From NCBI GenBank assembly GCA_029224185.1, contig CM055206.1, positions 9,104,183 to 9,168,182 on the forward strand: a DNA stretch of 64,000 bases. The letters run 5' to 3'. Origin of the DNA: Karalla daura. Taxonomy: Eukaryota > Chordata > Actinopteri > Chaetodontiformes > Leiognathidae. The notes under the pieces were generated by a model. The model saw only the letters and a program-made list of their open reading frames with translations. It made no database searches and was not told the DNA's origin. The position numbers were made by a program, and so were the translations under genes. Within the stretch, counting starts at the first letter, position 1. Each line of letters starts with the position of its first letter. Below, one piece after another: positions 1 through 12,297 of this stretch.

Positions 1-949
1 GCTGTGAAGCGTATGCATTCAACTGCGTGCGGGAGAAATGGGTAAGCAACTCCCTCAGGCAAAGGTATGGACCTGCAGCAAACAACAAAGAAAGAACAGC
101 GCTACCTCTCTGCTACCACTGTACATTTTGATACCTGCTGAAATGTCCTCTACAGCTGCAGTCTTTATTAAAAAAGAGAAAGGTTCAACACACTGGCCGA
201 CGGCAAAGCAAATGAGTTCACGAGGAACACCGACCAAGAAAAAAAAAAGAAAAAAAGTGCAGCAAATGTAAAGCAGGACAGACTGAGAATGAATAAATGC
301 ATAAAGAGGTCAGGCATGTTTAAACTGTGCAGCACGGAGAGTGCTCTGTGCAGGTGCTCGTGCGCCATCCTCTCCGCTGCATTGTTCCACCGTTGGCATG
401 CAAGCGGCAAGCAAAGCCAGGTCAGTTTCCATTATGCACAGCAGCATAATCCCCGCTTGTGTAATTCCCTTTTAAAAAGCCTGCTTCTGGTGTTTCCCTG
501 GAGTTGAAGCACCAGCATTCCAGTGTGGACTGGCTGCTACACGCTGGCAGATTTAGCCTGCGTTTTGCCGCCAAATTTCCTGCCAACCGCCCCGAAAGAA
601 AGCACAACCCATATATCCATTCATCCATACATCCATTTCTCTGAAACCTTGACTTTTGTATCTGAAAACCGACAGTCTAGACATTTTCACCACTTCCAAA
701 AATGCAGCTTTTTCCAGGGAAGAATGACTGTCTCTGTGTCTCTCGTCTATCCAACCTAACAACCAACCAGGAGCTGAGGGAGCAGGACCAGCGTCTGTCA
801 ACTAGCAGGGGAATCAGTCAGTCATCCATCATCATCATCACCGTCATAAATATCTACTGCTTTACTTAAGACTAGCCACATTGATTGCATTAGATTAGCT
901 TAGAGTGCGCACTGTCGGATTTGATTATCACTTTCACTTCCAACATGAT

Positions 950-1055
950 GCTGTAACTGGAACTGAATTTCCCATTGGGATTGAGATTTCCCATTGGGAC
1001 TGGGATCCCTCACAGCGGGATCAATAAAGTTTCTCTCTGTGTATCAATCTATGTG
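950..1055 (+). repeat. LINE/SINE-type 3' tail fragment
   Basis: Two near-repeats of a 'ttcccattggga' phrase are followed by 'gggatcaataaagt' and a CT-rich stretch. The phrase 'gggatcaataaagt' before a simple repeat is the usual 3' end of common fish retroelements. No body of an element is recognisable upstream, so this looks like a 5'-truncated copy. The family assignment is by memory. Confidence 0.45.
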
Positions 1056-2884
1056 GTGCTTTGAAAAAAGAAAAGTTACCCACGGCTCCTTGGCATCTAA
1101 ACCACATCTTACCTAAGCAACATGTGCAACAGTGCCTGGCTATGGGCAGATTAGTGCCATATCTAAAACCACTATCGTCAAATCCCGTTGGATTAAATCA
1201 TAGTACAAACCGACACTGAAGCCTTTGCTTTGTTGCTCACTTTGATCATTTTTTTGCACAGACATCCGGTATTCTAGCAGGCCAATTATGCCACTCAAGT
1301 GAGAGTCTTAAAGGCAATACATTAGATCCTCCTCCACTGCTCTGCCACCTCTACAGTTTCTCTGTGCTCCACAGAGGAGAGGAAGGGGGGGGATACATAT
1401 TCTGTGTCCCCAAGTAAACTCCAAGTCTGTGATCAGACTCCCAACTCATGAAATACTTGGATTCTGAACTACAAAAAAAAGAGAGGTACAAAATGTTGGC
1501 AAGTTTAGGTGAGCGGGTGAAAAAGTGCATGCGTCGGGCCAATTAGTCATGGGTTTGCTACTGGGGAAATGCATCTCATGGGGTGGTGTGACTCAAAGTC
1601 GGCATGTGACCAAAGAGTATTCAGAGGTTGAATGAACCCATTGCAATATGATTCAGTTCTTTGTGTAACACAAAAATCACATTGTAACCAAGCGTGGCAT
1701 TAAGAAAAGAAGGCCGCACCTTGTACTTCCCAGGAGTTATGATGGCCAATAAAAGAAGAACTGGTGATGAAGGGCTGTGGCGGCAGCAAATGTCTCAGGA
1801 CACGCAGGATATTAACACCCCGTGATCCAAGTAAAGGGCTCCCTCGTCGATCTCAGACATAATGATGAGAGAACGGCTAGAGACCAAAGGGCTGAGTGTA
1901 ATCTATGCAACCCGTAAATGGCAGCTTCATTAGCCAGGACTTCAGATGTTGCACTCTCTCAGCATAAAGCCCAAAGCCACTGATAATGAATTCAATAAAG
2001 CCTGGGTCCAAACAGAGGTGGGAAACTTCTGGGGAACTTTACGTGCTTATTTGATCAGGAAGAAAATGAAGAATTACAATATTCTCTGGCCAGCCATTTT
2101 GTCAGCAGTGTTAGAAAAACCTGTAGACCCACACGTTCCAGGTGGTCTCTGAAAACAACATTATGGTTGATATCGCAACAGTATATCACAGCGAGAGACA
2201 GGAACAGTAAAGCAGATGAAGCAGAACCAGCAGGATGACATTTGTTGATGCTAAAACATCTGCTCCTGGGAAGTTTGTCGTCCTTAGTAGCATCAGCAGC
2301 CTTTCTGATTTATACATCTGCATCCCTGATGAGATTTAGTTTCATTGGCAATAACTCTCCCCCCTGACAAGAGCAACATGAACAAGTTAATTGCCATCAT
2401 TCAGAGCTTTTCCCAGCTCTCAATCAGCATCCTTTAAGAAGACCACATTTTCTAAAAAATATCTTTCATGTCTAGTTAAAGGCACATGTGTTTGTAATTG
2501 ATTGTAAGGTCTGCTGGCAGGATGCATGCCAACAAGTGGCTGCCTCACATTAGAGACAGCCACCAACCATGGTGGGTAATTTTCTTGCATTTTAAATGAT
2601 GCAAGACTTATTTTTTTGGAAAGCTTGCATTGCTTTTCCTACATGGATACTAATTAATCAGTCATGTATTTCAAGTCTCTCTACGTGGAGGAAATGAAAT
2701 TTAATGAGAACTTACTTCAATCCCATCTATGAATCTGATCATGACTGTAATTTTAGCTTAAGAAAAACAACATTTTTGGTCCGTTTTCAAGAAGCTATTT
2801 CTCTTACACTGTCTTGTTTTCAGAGGCAATCCATTCCACATCATAGCTTCTTTGTAGAGGGCAAAGGCATAGAATACACCCTTA

Positions 2885-3075
2885 ACAGGTCATCACAGGG
2901 CACACACACACCATGGGGCAATTAACTGTCTCCAATAGACCTTAAACATGCATGTATTTGGACTGTAGGAGAAAAGCAAGACACACAATGAGAGCATGCA
3001 GACTCCACACAGAAAAGCCCTCAGTTTTACCAGGACTTGAATCAAGGACCTTTTTGTTTAACTGGCTTGACATTT
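2885..3075 (-). repeat. Degraded SINE-type fragment
   Basis: Phrases typical of the widespread teleost tRNA-type SINE with a LINE2-like tail appear in antisense order: an 'aattaactgtctccaa' block, 'catgcagactccacacagaaa', then 'accaggacttgaatcaaggacc'. The last two correspond to the gcatgttctcc/box region and the 'gggattcgaaccc' box. It is diverged and incomplete. Confidence 0.55.
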
Positions 3076-5282
3076 TCAGAGAATTTGACCTTGAAGTCTG
3101 ACTTAGGAAAGAGACAGCTTTGTAGTCCAATATTTGAAAAAAAGGACAAATGAAATCCCCTACGTTTATCAATGATCCTGTACAACTACTATCAGAGCAG
3201 CTCACTGACTACAGTGCAACCAGCTGAGAGCCGAAAGGTCTGCAGGAGGCTGCAACTATGACAGGATTATTCACGAGACCGAGAACAAAAGAGTCATATG
3301 ATTAGCTCGCCCTGACGAGGTAGAGTAGTGCTGGGATAAGAGGAAGGAGCTGATGAGAAATGTGTGGAATGCAAAGTACAGTCTGGTGCCTCCGGTGCTC
3401 TGAAGACATTTGACTGGGGAAAGAAAAAAAAAGTAATCCTGGAGGATTAGAAGAAAAAGTTCCAGTGCATAATCTTGTCATTTCAATAGGAGCCCACCAG
3501 GACACAGAAAAGTTGGTCACAACACTGGGTATTTCAAAGCCGCTGGTGTTAAAGTGTTTATTTTACTTGTTAATATAGGAAATAGCAGGTTAGAGCGCCA
3601 GTGATTCATTAATCCCCTGAGGGACTCTGCCTGCTGTGACCAGTAATGAAGTAATAGCCAGTTAGTTCTTTACTGGGTCACTTGTGGTGCTGTGCAAAAA
3701 AAAAAAGTGAATATCATGAAATTACTTCCTAAAATTGTCTGTGCCCTTGTGTCAACCCTTGTGTGCCCATCAAATGCAAACACTAATGGTCTCTATACTG
3801 AGTTTTATCCAATTCGTTCTTTACAGTCACTCCCGGGACTTCCTCGGGTCTTCTCACTGTCCATCTCCATTTGCACTTTAGACTTGGAGGTTATTCCTCA
3901 TGCTAAAAACAGCTCATTTTGAAACACATGCGGTAAGCTTTTCTTGAAATAATTGGCCTAATGGGGACAAACCTGTAACCCCCAGCAGCATTATTGCCTC
4001 GTCAGTTAAAATGACCTCAAGAAAACAAGTTGCAGCAAAGGAAATAAAAAGACGAATGAAATGATCAGCTGCTGGTCCATGTGAACCACCTCCACCAAGA
4101 ACGTCATGCAAACTGCTGTTTGTAGCACGATGCCGAGGTCAGTGGAAATGTCAGCAGGCACTATAACTAATTACAGAGGAGGTGGCGGTCAGACAGCGTA
4201 CCAAGGATGCTGTAGCATAATCAATATCTGACCCTGTCAGTGCTTATTGCAGCACAAATGATTTTAAATGAATGGGAAAAGAGGCCCGACAAGGAGGTGA
4301 ATTAAAGAGCAAGAGCTTATGCTGTTCCTAAAATTTTATCGATCACACTCTTTTTAATGCTTTCCCTAATTTATAGCACTTTCATTGGGGTTTTTTTTGC
4401 CAATTTCTCCTCATAATGACTCGCGGATGTACCATACATCACAAACATGGGGCATCACCACCAGTCATTTGCAATCATCAACTTCCGCTTTTCCATGCTG
4501 GACAAGTTGTGCACATTCAGTCCCCACCCACATTTTTTTTTGCGGTGTCAATGAGACAGAGCAAACCAAACCCATGAACTGAAATAGGCTAAAAAGTGCA
4601 GAGTCAGATGAGAACTATGTGTTGGTCTGACGCTGTGAGCCACCCATTTCCAAGTCAAAGCTGTTTCATCCGTCATTAATGAAATAGAAGTGTGAGGTGC
4701 GACTTTGACATGGCAGATCATCTTACCTGGCTTAGAGCAGTTCTTCTCCGTTTCATTTTCTGATACTGAAGCCATTAGCCGTCTTCCCCAGGGTTCACTG
4801 TATGGATGGCCCTCCACTAACATCCCGTGACCTGCAAGAGGAAAAAAAACATCTGAAATTTCAATACAAAATATCCAAGACTGCAGCTGAGCATGTTGGG
4901 AGTTTAGAGTATTTCTAACAGACTTTACTATTGCTGTGCAGCAGCCTTAAAACTCTATTTCCCACATCAGCAATAAAGCAAATATAAAGTACCTTGGCCC
5001 CTGTTGTACGAACACGTTTCATGAGTCAAAACATCCACGATTGCGGCCATTAAATCCAAACAAGGCTGCCCGTCTTTAATCCCTTAAAAGTTCTCGCTTA
5101 TGTAGATATGACATTTTTTATCTGTTGACAGCGGCGACACATCAGCATGCAGCTGCTCTGCCATTATGTTTTAGGGTGGGAGAGTGGGAGGAGGAGCGTA
5201 CAAGTTTCATTTTTGAATTAAACTGCTCTTAAGCCTCTAATGAGGCCACAGGAAAAAAAAAAAACACCACAACTCTCAGTCC

Positions 5283-5450
5283 AAAATCTATTATGTAAAA
5301 TCATGGCAGCAAGATGAGCGTCGTTTGGAAGTTGACATCTTTGTTAAATGCCACTGCACAGACATTGGTATCGGAAGCAGAATGTCGGGGAATACGCTGA
5401 AGTTTCATTCATATGCATATGTTGTTTATCTGCAGACCACCCCCCCCCCC
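5283..5450 (+). repeat. Copy 1 of a diverged direct duplication
   Basis: This begins 'aaatctattatgtaaaatcatggcag' and ends 'tatctgcagaccacc'. It matches 6126-6312 in the same order with scattered substitutions and small indels. Shared landmarks are 'agttgacatct', 'aaatgcca', 'gcacagacatt', 'cagaatg', 'ggggaat', 'ttcattcatat' and 'ctgcagaccacc'. Both copies lie in the slc24a4-like intron. No coding potential is seen. Confidence 0.75.
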
Positions 5451-6125
5451 TTCCCCAGGGTATGTGAGAGAGTTTCTATCATGCAGCTGATATTTTCTCT
5501 GAAAATATATGTCTCCCTGAAAGTATCATCACCCACCAGTCACAGTTAAGTAAGTTCTTCCAAGAAGCTGAGATTCAGACAAAGGAAACAAACTTGGAAA
5601 AGTGTGACAAACTCACAGACAACCTGAATTCTGAGAATGGAAAGACCTCTACAGTAGGAACAGCTTGTTCACAGCTTGTATGCCCTGATTATCACAGCTG
5701 GAAAGTCCCTGTGGTTCGTTCAACTTAGGTGTGACTTATGCGTTTCATCTGCTGATTACTTCCTAAAGTGATTGATTACAAATGGGTTGTTTCAAAGTCA
5801 GTAAACAATCAACTATCGAGACAAAAGAAACACGCCGAACCTGCTATTAATGTAATTAAAAGCACAATAAAAGTGTCCCATTATGAGTGTGAAGTAGAGA
5901 AGTTGTGGTGTTTGTGCTTTGAAAATGTCATACATTTTCGGCAAAGAGGCAGATTGGGTGATGTCCAGTTACCAGTCGTCTTTCAAACCAACCAATAAAT
6001 GTAATCAAACAACTCATTTAGTCTCAACCAGCAACAGAAGACACAGGTTTTAAACTGGATTCTAAATTATACTGTTAGTTAGGGTCCATAAGAGAGCATT
6101 ATAGGGCCATGGAGAAAAAACTCTT

Positions 6126-6312
6126 TAAAAAATCTATTATGTAAAAATCATGGCAACAAGAAGAGCGGCATTTGAAAGTTGACATCTTCATTAAATGCCA
6201 ACGCACAGACATTCAGCAGGGATGCAAGACAGAGTTATGAGCAGAATGCTGGGGAATGCACCAAAGATTGAGCTTCATTCATATACATGTGTCGTCTATC
6301 TGCAGACCACCA
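6126..6312 (+). repeat. Copy 2 of a diverged direct duplication
   Basis: Partner of 5283-5450, about 0.84 kb downstream in the same orientation and roughly 15-20 bases longer because of a small insertion after the 'cagacatt' landmark. The divergence suggests an old event. It could be an unrecognised dispersed repeat landing twice rather than a local duplication. Confidence 0.75.
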
Positions 6313-7321
6313 CCACCCAATGGATGCGAGACATCTGGGCGCGCATCATTGCTCAGTCACGGTGGTTAGTTCTTCGAAGACATTATGCTCGATAAAGGCG
6401 ACAAAACCGTGAAAAGGCTGACAACATCACTGGACTCATTGATTACACGTGGGCTGTATAAATGTCAAAGTAAAAGCATTTAATAATTAGAGAAATGACT
6501 TTGACAACTCAAGATGCCTCATAAAATGTTGGGTCTATCTGGAAAGTATTTGCCAGTTTCTTAAAATCTCAACTCCCAGTGTTCTCCCAGCAGATAAGCT
6601 GCATGCATATTGTATTTTTCTTAAAAACAGATCAAAAGCGTTTTATTTCTGAAGTAATCCCCCTAGATGCCACTGTAATTCTAGCATACCAGCATAGAAA
6701 AGTCTTCATTAAACACCTTTTAATCCAGTGTGGTTCAACAGCCTGACAATCAGCAGGTTCTGGACAAACAGACTGTACACAAGGCGACTGCAGCTGCTTC
6801 CCACTGCTCCACAGACCCAAAAGACCAGACCCTCGAGTCACCAGCTCAGTTTCGCTCCTGTCTTGCTTTATTTTTTTCCTCTGACCTTGTACTCTAATGT
6901 TCACAATGAAAAAAATCAGATTTAATGCCAGGGGAAGGACATGGATACCAATTTGCAAGCATGTAGACAAGCATGTGGAGCACCAACCAGGGATAATCAC
7001 TTTTGTCATACATGGAATAAGAAGAGCAACACATGAGCTAATTTTCGCATTACCTTCTCTCATTATGTGTGGCAACCATAGTTTTTCTTCTTCTGGAAAT
7101 ACTGAATCACTTGACCACAACTGTGAAATCTCCGTTGTTAAAACTAGATCGTGATGTTTACTTGCGTGTACAGAGCATGAGAAACTAATGAGGAGAAGAC
7201 GACAATGGGATTTCTTTTGTGGATTTTCAGTCTGTGGTTACCAAGAAAGGAGTCCAGCATGTGATGGACATGACACACTTTGAGTAATGGCATTATTTTT
7301 GACCACAATGCTTCGTCTTAC

Positions 7322-7354
7322 GGGGGTGGGGGGTGGGGGGGGTGGGGGGGGGGG
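7322..7354 (+). repeat. G-rich tract, quadruplex-compatible
   Basis: Runs of 5, 6, 8 and 11 G separated by single T residues. Four or more G-runs with one-base loops fit the intramolecular G-quadruplex pattern. The tract lies on the strand opposite the slc24a4-like gene, so the transcript would carry the C-rich complement. Confidence 0.8.
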
Positions 7355-9284
7355 CACGATTTAACCATTCAGTCTGCAGGCAGGATGCCTCAAAATTGAT
7401 TATCGGTGGATTTTAGTAATATGTTGACAGTCAAAGATGCTACTTCAGAGCTTTGGAAAGTGGATGCTGAACTGGCTGATCATAAAGGAGGAATTTCAAC
7501 AGCTACCGACCTGCATTTTTGGCCCCATGGCGAATTAACATTTTAATTAGAGTCTCGCCGCCTTGAGATCAATCGTGCTGCAAAGAATGAATGAACCACT
7601 TGCCATTGTTGAATTTTCCACTTCTTTCCATTTCCAGTGTACATTCAATTGCATGCTATAATATCGGCCAAGAGTTTTCTGTATTTTTTGTTAGCTTTAT
7701 GTAGGGTCTACATTTTTCTCCCTTTTTTCTGTTACATTGTCCTATGCCTATTGAGCCTGCTACCCATGCTATATCTAGCGCATGTTCCCAGACTGCGTAC
7801 AATTTTGTATATTAATCTTAAAACGATTGCGTTTGTTCGACTGATTGAGTCATTTTTCTCCTCCAAGCGAAAATGTTATCCAATTCTAGCCTCTTAAACG
7901 CCAACATCATCAATATCCTCGTCTCACCAAAGTCAAAACACATTCCCAAACAATGATAAATACCATAATCAGCAGATTAATCAATAATGAAATGAATCAT
8001 CAGTGGCAGCCTCGGTGGATGCTTTACAATCTGTGCTGCTCACCCAGAAGAAGAGCGTGTGCGTGTTACTCCTGACGTAACACCAGGCAGAAACTCTTGA
8101 CAACTGCGGCACAAAAGAACAGAGACAAGACGCCAAATCTGCTCGCAACTTTGGAGTGGAGACAAATGGGATTTGAAACGGGCCGCGACTGTGCCTCCAT
8201 CACACTGTGGAGGATGAGGGAAGGAGGAGGGGGGAGAGTGGTAGAGCCATCCATGAGATGGATGGACAGTCTTCCTGTGGGGTGACTGTCCTTATATCCA
8301 TCTCCCTGCTGCTAAAAATCAACATCTCCGGTTGTTTCACACCACCCCACCTCCTCTCCAGGCGTCACAGTCAGCCTGCTGGAGCTACCTGTCAGAGCAG
8401 AGCAGAGCCCTTCTCACACCTGTTATGGCTCCACAGGCAGGGCTCCATCACACACACACACACACATACACGCAATCAGCATGCATGACAGCATGTTGTG
8501 CCCCACCCCTCTTTACGGAGATGTAGCCCAGGAGTAGTACATCAAATCCCATCCATCTGGACGGGTGCAACACATCAACACCCCCGCATGCCTCCATCAA
8601 TCAAATACACAGCCCCCCCCCCCCTTCTCCTTTCCTTTCTTTCTTCTTTCCTGTGACACGACAAATGTCTGTTGCCTGAAAAGATGTGGAGGAGTGGGGG
8701 GGGGCAGCACAGGCATTTCAATTAGATCTGATTATATGGTGGGCTGCAGGTCTCGCGTTGGGTTCACGAGGGGATTTCTCATGAGTGTCACCTTGAAACC
8801 TACAACCATCGCAGCTGCTGGTCAAACAGGCGGCAAATTCACCAGGAACGCCTTCTGTCAGATGCTCCCACATGACAATCACTGTGCGTGGGTCTGGCCA
8901 ACTTGATTAAATGAAAAAAATAAATATATTAAAAAATGGCAGGCCATTAGTGACCGAGGGGGGCTTACTTTGGCTCCCAGGGCCTGCCTTTGGATATGAG
9001 AGATTTGCACTCGCCTGTATGATATCATTCCAGAATAATCTTTTAAGCCTCTTGTTGTTTTTAATGTAATTAATAAAACTCCCGATACATCCGTTAGAGA
9101 TCTACAGTCAGGCATGCAGGCAGTGGTTGTGGTTACAACTGCTTTCTGTTCCCGGTCGGCGCAAGTCGTCGCAGATGGACTCATCCCAGGACAAGGTCCA
9201 GGCACTGAGGCTTAGTGGCACTTTGAGAAGGGAAAAAAAAAGAGGGAGATAGAGAGAGAGAGAGAGCTCTGATCCTAATGCAGT

Positions 9285-9610
9285 GAGACACAGTGGATTG
9301 GTGAACAGCACTGACGCCTCTCAACACGAAGGTCTCTGGTTTGAATACTAGATGGATGTCGGACCTTCCCTGGGTAGAGTTTCCACATTCCTCCATTGTC
9401 TAGGTGGGTTTTCTCCCAGTACTCCGCACACAGCCTAAAACCAGTCCATGTTTAGGTCAATTTGAGCCTCTAAATTTGAGTGTGAGAGTAAATGGTGTGA
9501 GTGTGTATGTGCAGGGTGCACTCCCTGCTTTTGCTCGACGTGCACCAGCAGCAGCCTGGGCCACACCGTTTGTGTACAAAGCGGGTTAAGATAATGGATG
9601 GATGGACGGA
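9285..9610 (+). mobile_element. SINE with LINE2-type tail, diverged
   Basis: The order of landmarks is that of a common fish SINE: 'ggtctctggtttgaatac' (degenerate B-box-like region), 'gggtagagtttccacattc', 'gtgggttttctcccagtactccgcacaca', 'taggtcaatttgagcctctaaatttgagtgtgagagt', and a tail ending 'gcgggttaagataatggatggatgga'. The element appears nearly full length in this orientation. No target-site duplication was established. A short GA repeat lies just upstream. Confidence 0.65.
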
Positions 9611-10284
9611 TGATCTAAATGCAGCAGTTAAGTCTCCTCTCCTAAAACATGCATGGCCTCACTGCTGTCCTGGGGCTGTGTTTTCACCTAGTTAACCTCT
9701 GATCCCGATTGTGTGTCAGATATCATTCTTCACCAGCAAAATGTCAAGGTTGCTCATTAGATTACATAACTGCGTGTGAGGCTGTGTGGGATGCTCTGCG
9801 TGGCAAGAGCTCGCACGGGCCGAGGTAGGAGTTCTCACATGTGTGCATGGGGAGGGGGGAGGGTGTGTGTATGTATCTCTTTGAGAGCGTCACACACATG
9901 ACCAGCCACCAAACAAATCAGCTGTGGGTATTTACAACATCCTGGCAGGCATAAAACACTGCACTTTCATCCCCGGGTTAGTCCAGAAAATGTAGAGCAG
10001 TATGTATTGTCACACTATGGTCTCTCTCCTACAGTAGCTCTCTCTCTCTCTCTCTCTGGCTCTCTCTGTTTTTCTCCTATGCAAGTCGTTCTGGATAGAA
10101 TGAATACATGGATGTTTCACACACTCTTTCACACACACAATCGGGTCGGATGGCCTCTGCGTAAAGAAAAAAAAACAGTATCCCTAGATGGAGGTGCGCG
10201 CGCGTGTGTGTGTGTATATGCGTGTGTGTATATGCGTGTGTGTAGCTCAGGGCCACGCGTGATCATGCCAGTTATACTGAGCTC

Positions 10285-10392
<108 letters not shown>

Positions 10393-10984
10393 TTCGAGGA
10401 GCAAACGAAAACCGAACCGTATACCCGGCTCCATTATCTATCCATCCATCCGTGCATGCATGCATCCATCCATCTATTTATCCATCCATCCATCCATCCG
10501 GGCTCGGCTACTTGATGGCATGGCTTTACACCGTGATTAAGGCTGGAATTAAAAAAATAATAAAGGAAAAAACGTGCGGCGCACACTGCGGCATACACAG
10601 ACGCGTGTGTGCTCATATATATATATATATATATTTATACACGGAGATACAGAAATCAGCATCTGCAGGCTGAGGCTGCTGCTGCAGCTGCTGAATCCCG
10701 TTTATAACGTGCGAGTTTTATCTGCGCCTCTTGAACGCATCCCGGGCTGCATTTTTTTTACTGCATTTTCACGCAAAAGTGGCGAGGAAAGGGAATATAA
10801 TGCACGCATTTCTGAACCTTGACGCTCTCCCTCTCCTCCCGTGCCCTTGAAATCGAAGCGGATCAAACGCCTCCCGTGATCGATCACAGCCTCTCCTCCT
10901 TTGCTATAGCCATGAAGTGCATGTGGGTGCACGATGCCACTGCAGATTTCTGGCATACACACACATACACGGAGTGGGGCTTAC

Positions 10985-11147
10985 CTGTCTTGGTCAACAG
11001 CGCAGACATGCTCCACGCCACGAAGAGGACACTGCAGATGAAGCACACCTGGACGAAAAGCATCTCCCTCCTCTTGCGAACTTTAAATATCTTGGCGATT
11101 ATCGTCTTTTTGGACGCGCTCATGGTGTCGGTGTCGTCCCGCTCCAT
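10985..11147 (-). CDS. slc24a4: slc24a4-like exchanger, first coding exon (partial gene)
   Basis: This is the N-terminal exon of a K+-dependent Na+/Ca2+ exchanger (NCKX family), a plasma-membrane antiporter. Translation from the ATG at 11147 gives 54 residues plus one base, then a GTAAGC donor. It holds an acidic start, a basic stretch KVRKRREML, then a hydrophobic segment of about 20 residues (FVQVCFICSVLFVAWSMSAL) that would act as signal or first membrane helix. Human SLC24A4 as I remember it has KVRRRREML followed by a similar hydrophobic run. Position next to cpsf2 agrees with human 14q32, where SLC24A4 neighbours CPSF2. A second in-frame ATG lies at 11123. The remaining exons, including both exchanger repeats, are outside the window. 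Identification relies on a short match plus synteny. Confidence 0.72.
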
Positions 11148-11600
11148 GGCTCGGATCCTGGGGCCACTTTCTTTGCTTTTTTTTTCTTTATTTCACCGCC
11201 GCCGCCGCCTCCTCCTCTCCTCTCTCTCTGTCTCTCTCGCTCTCTCACTCTCCCCTTTTGCGTCCTTGAGAATAAAAATGAAATAACCTGCTCCTCTCCT
11301 CCTCTCACAGCCGGGATGTGGTCCTCATTTCAAAGCCGTCCAGGGCGCAGATGAAGAGTAGTGAAGCGGACAGTTATCCTCCTCCTCCCCTCCTCTTCTC
11401 TCTCCTCTATCTCTCCCCCCTTTTCTCTCCCTCTCGCCCTCTCCTCAGCAGCTGAGGGACTGGAACCGGGGCAGTGACAATCCTTCTCCGATATTTGGAC
11501 CCGAATTAATTCTGCTGGATTGGGATTGCGTGTCGGACGGGCTTCCGATGTAACATCCTGTCCCGTAGAAGAGATGGAGAAAAAAGAAAAGAGAGGAGGA
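11148..11600 (-). promoter_or_regulatory. 5' UTR/promoter region of slc24a4-like gene
   Basis: Directly upstream of the ATG on the minus strand is GA-rich sequence (CT-rich on plus) with GCC triplets at 11198-11210 and dense CT/TCC tracts to about 11440. No TATA box is evident. The transcription start cannot be placed from sequence. The low-complexity, fairly GC-rich character is usual for a vertebrate first exon. Confidence 0.4.
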
Positions 11601-11811
11601 AACACACAATCAGCTGCGGTATTCCCTCAGTCCTCTCCGCTCCGCTCCACGCACCTGCGTCTGTGAGGTGAAACCAATCTGCGCTCATCAAGGTTAATTG
11701 TTAAATTCTGGCTTTGGGCGCCTCCCCCCACCCACCCCTGCACACGAATCCCCTCCTCGGCGCAGAAAAGCGTGCTGATGACAGAGGACCATCAGCTGCT
11801 GCTCCTGCTCT

Positions 11812-11839
11812 CTCCTCCTCCTCCTCCTCCTCCTCCTCC
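11812..11839 (+). repeat. (CTC)n trinucleotide repeat
   Basis: Short CTC/TCC array just upstream (minus sense) of the slc24a4-like 5' region. Confidence 0.9.
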
Positions 11840-12192
11840 CATGCGCCTTTGCGCCCCACTTTAAAGGAGACCCAGAATAAAAAGTGAAAAGAAAAGCATA
11901 ACTTTTACCTTGACTTTGTTGAATGATGACAGCTTGTACCCAGCCAAAGATGCACATCAGGTGCAAAAAACATAATCATTGACAGCATTCATAAACTTTA
12001 GAAATGAACGAATCTGAACAGACAGAATGTGATGTAACATATGAGTGAATGTGTGACGTAAACTAAGGTGCTCCTCCGCACTCCAAAATGGTTAGCATGT
12101 TCCCGCCTCTCTTCAGGTACACAAGTGGATCTAGGCACCAGGTAAGGCTTATGAAGTATCCAATGAAAGTGCAGAAAAGACGTTATTTAACA

Positions 12193-12297
<105 letters not shown>

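Noticed and set aside
6632..7120. Minus-strand open frame of 162 codons in the slc24a4-like intron
   Set aside because: Checked as a possible exon 2 of slc24a4. It lacks the expected extracellular-loop and exchanger-repeat motifs and has no convincing acceptor.
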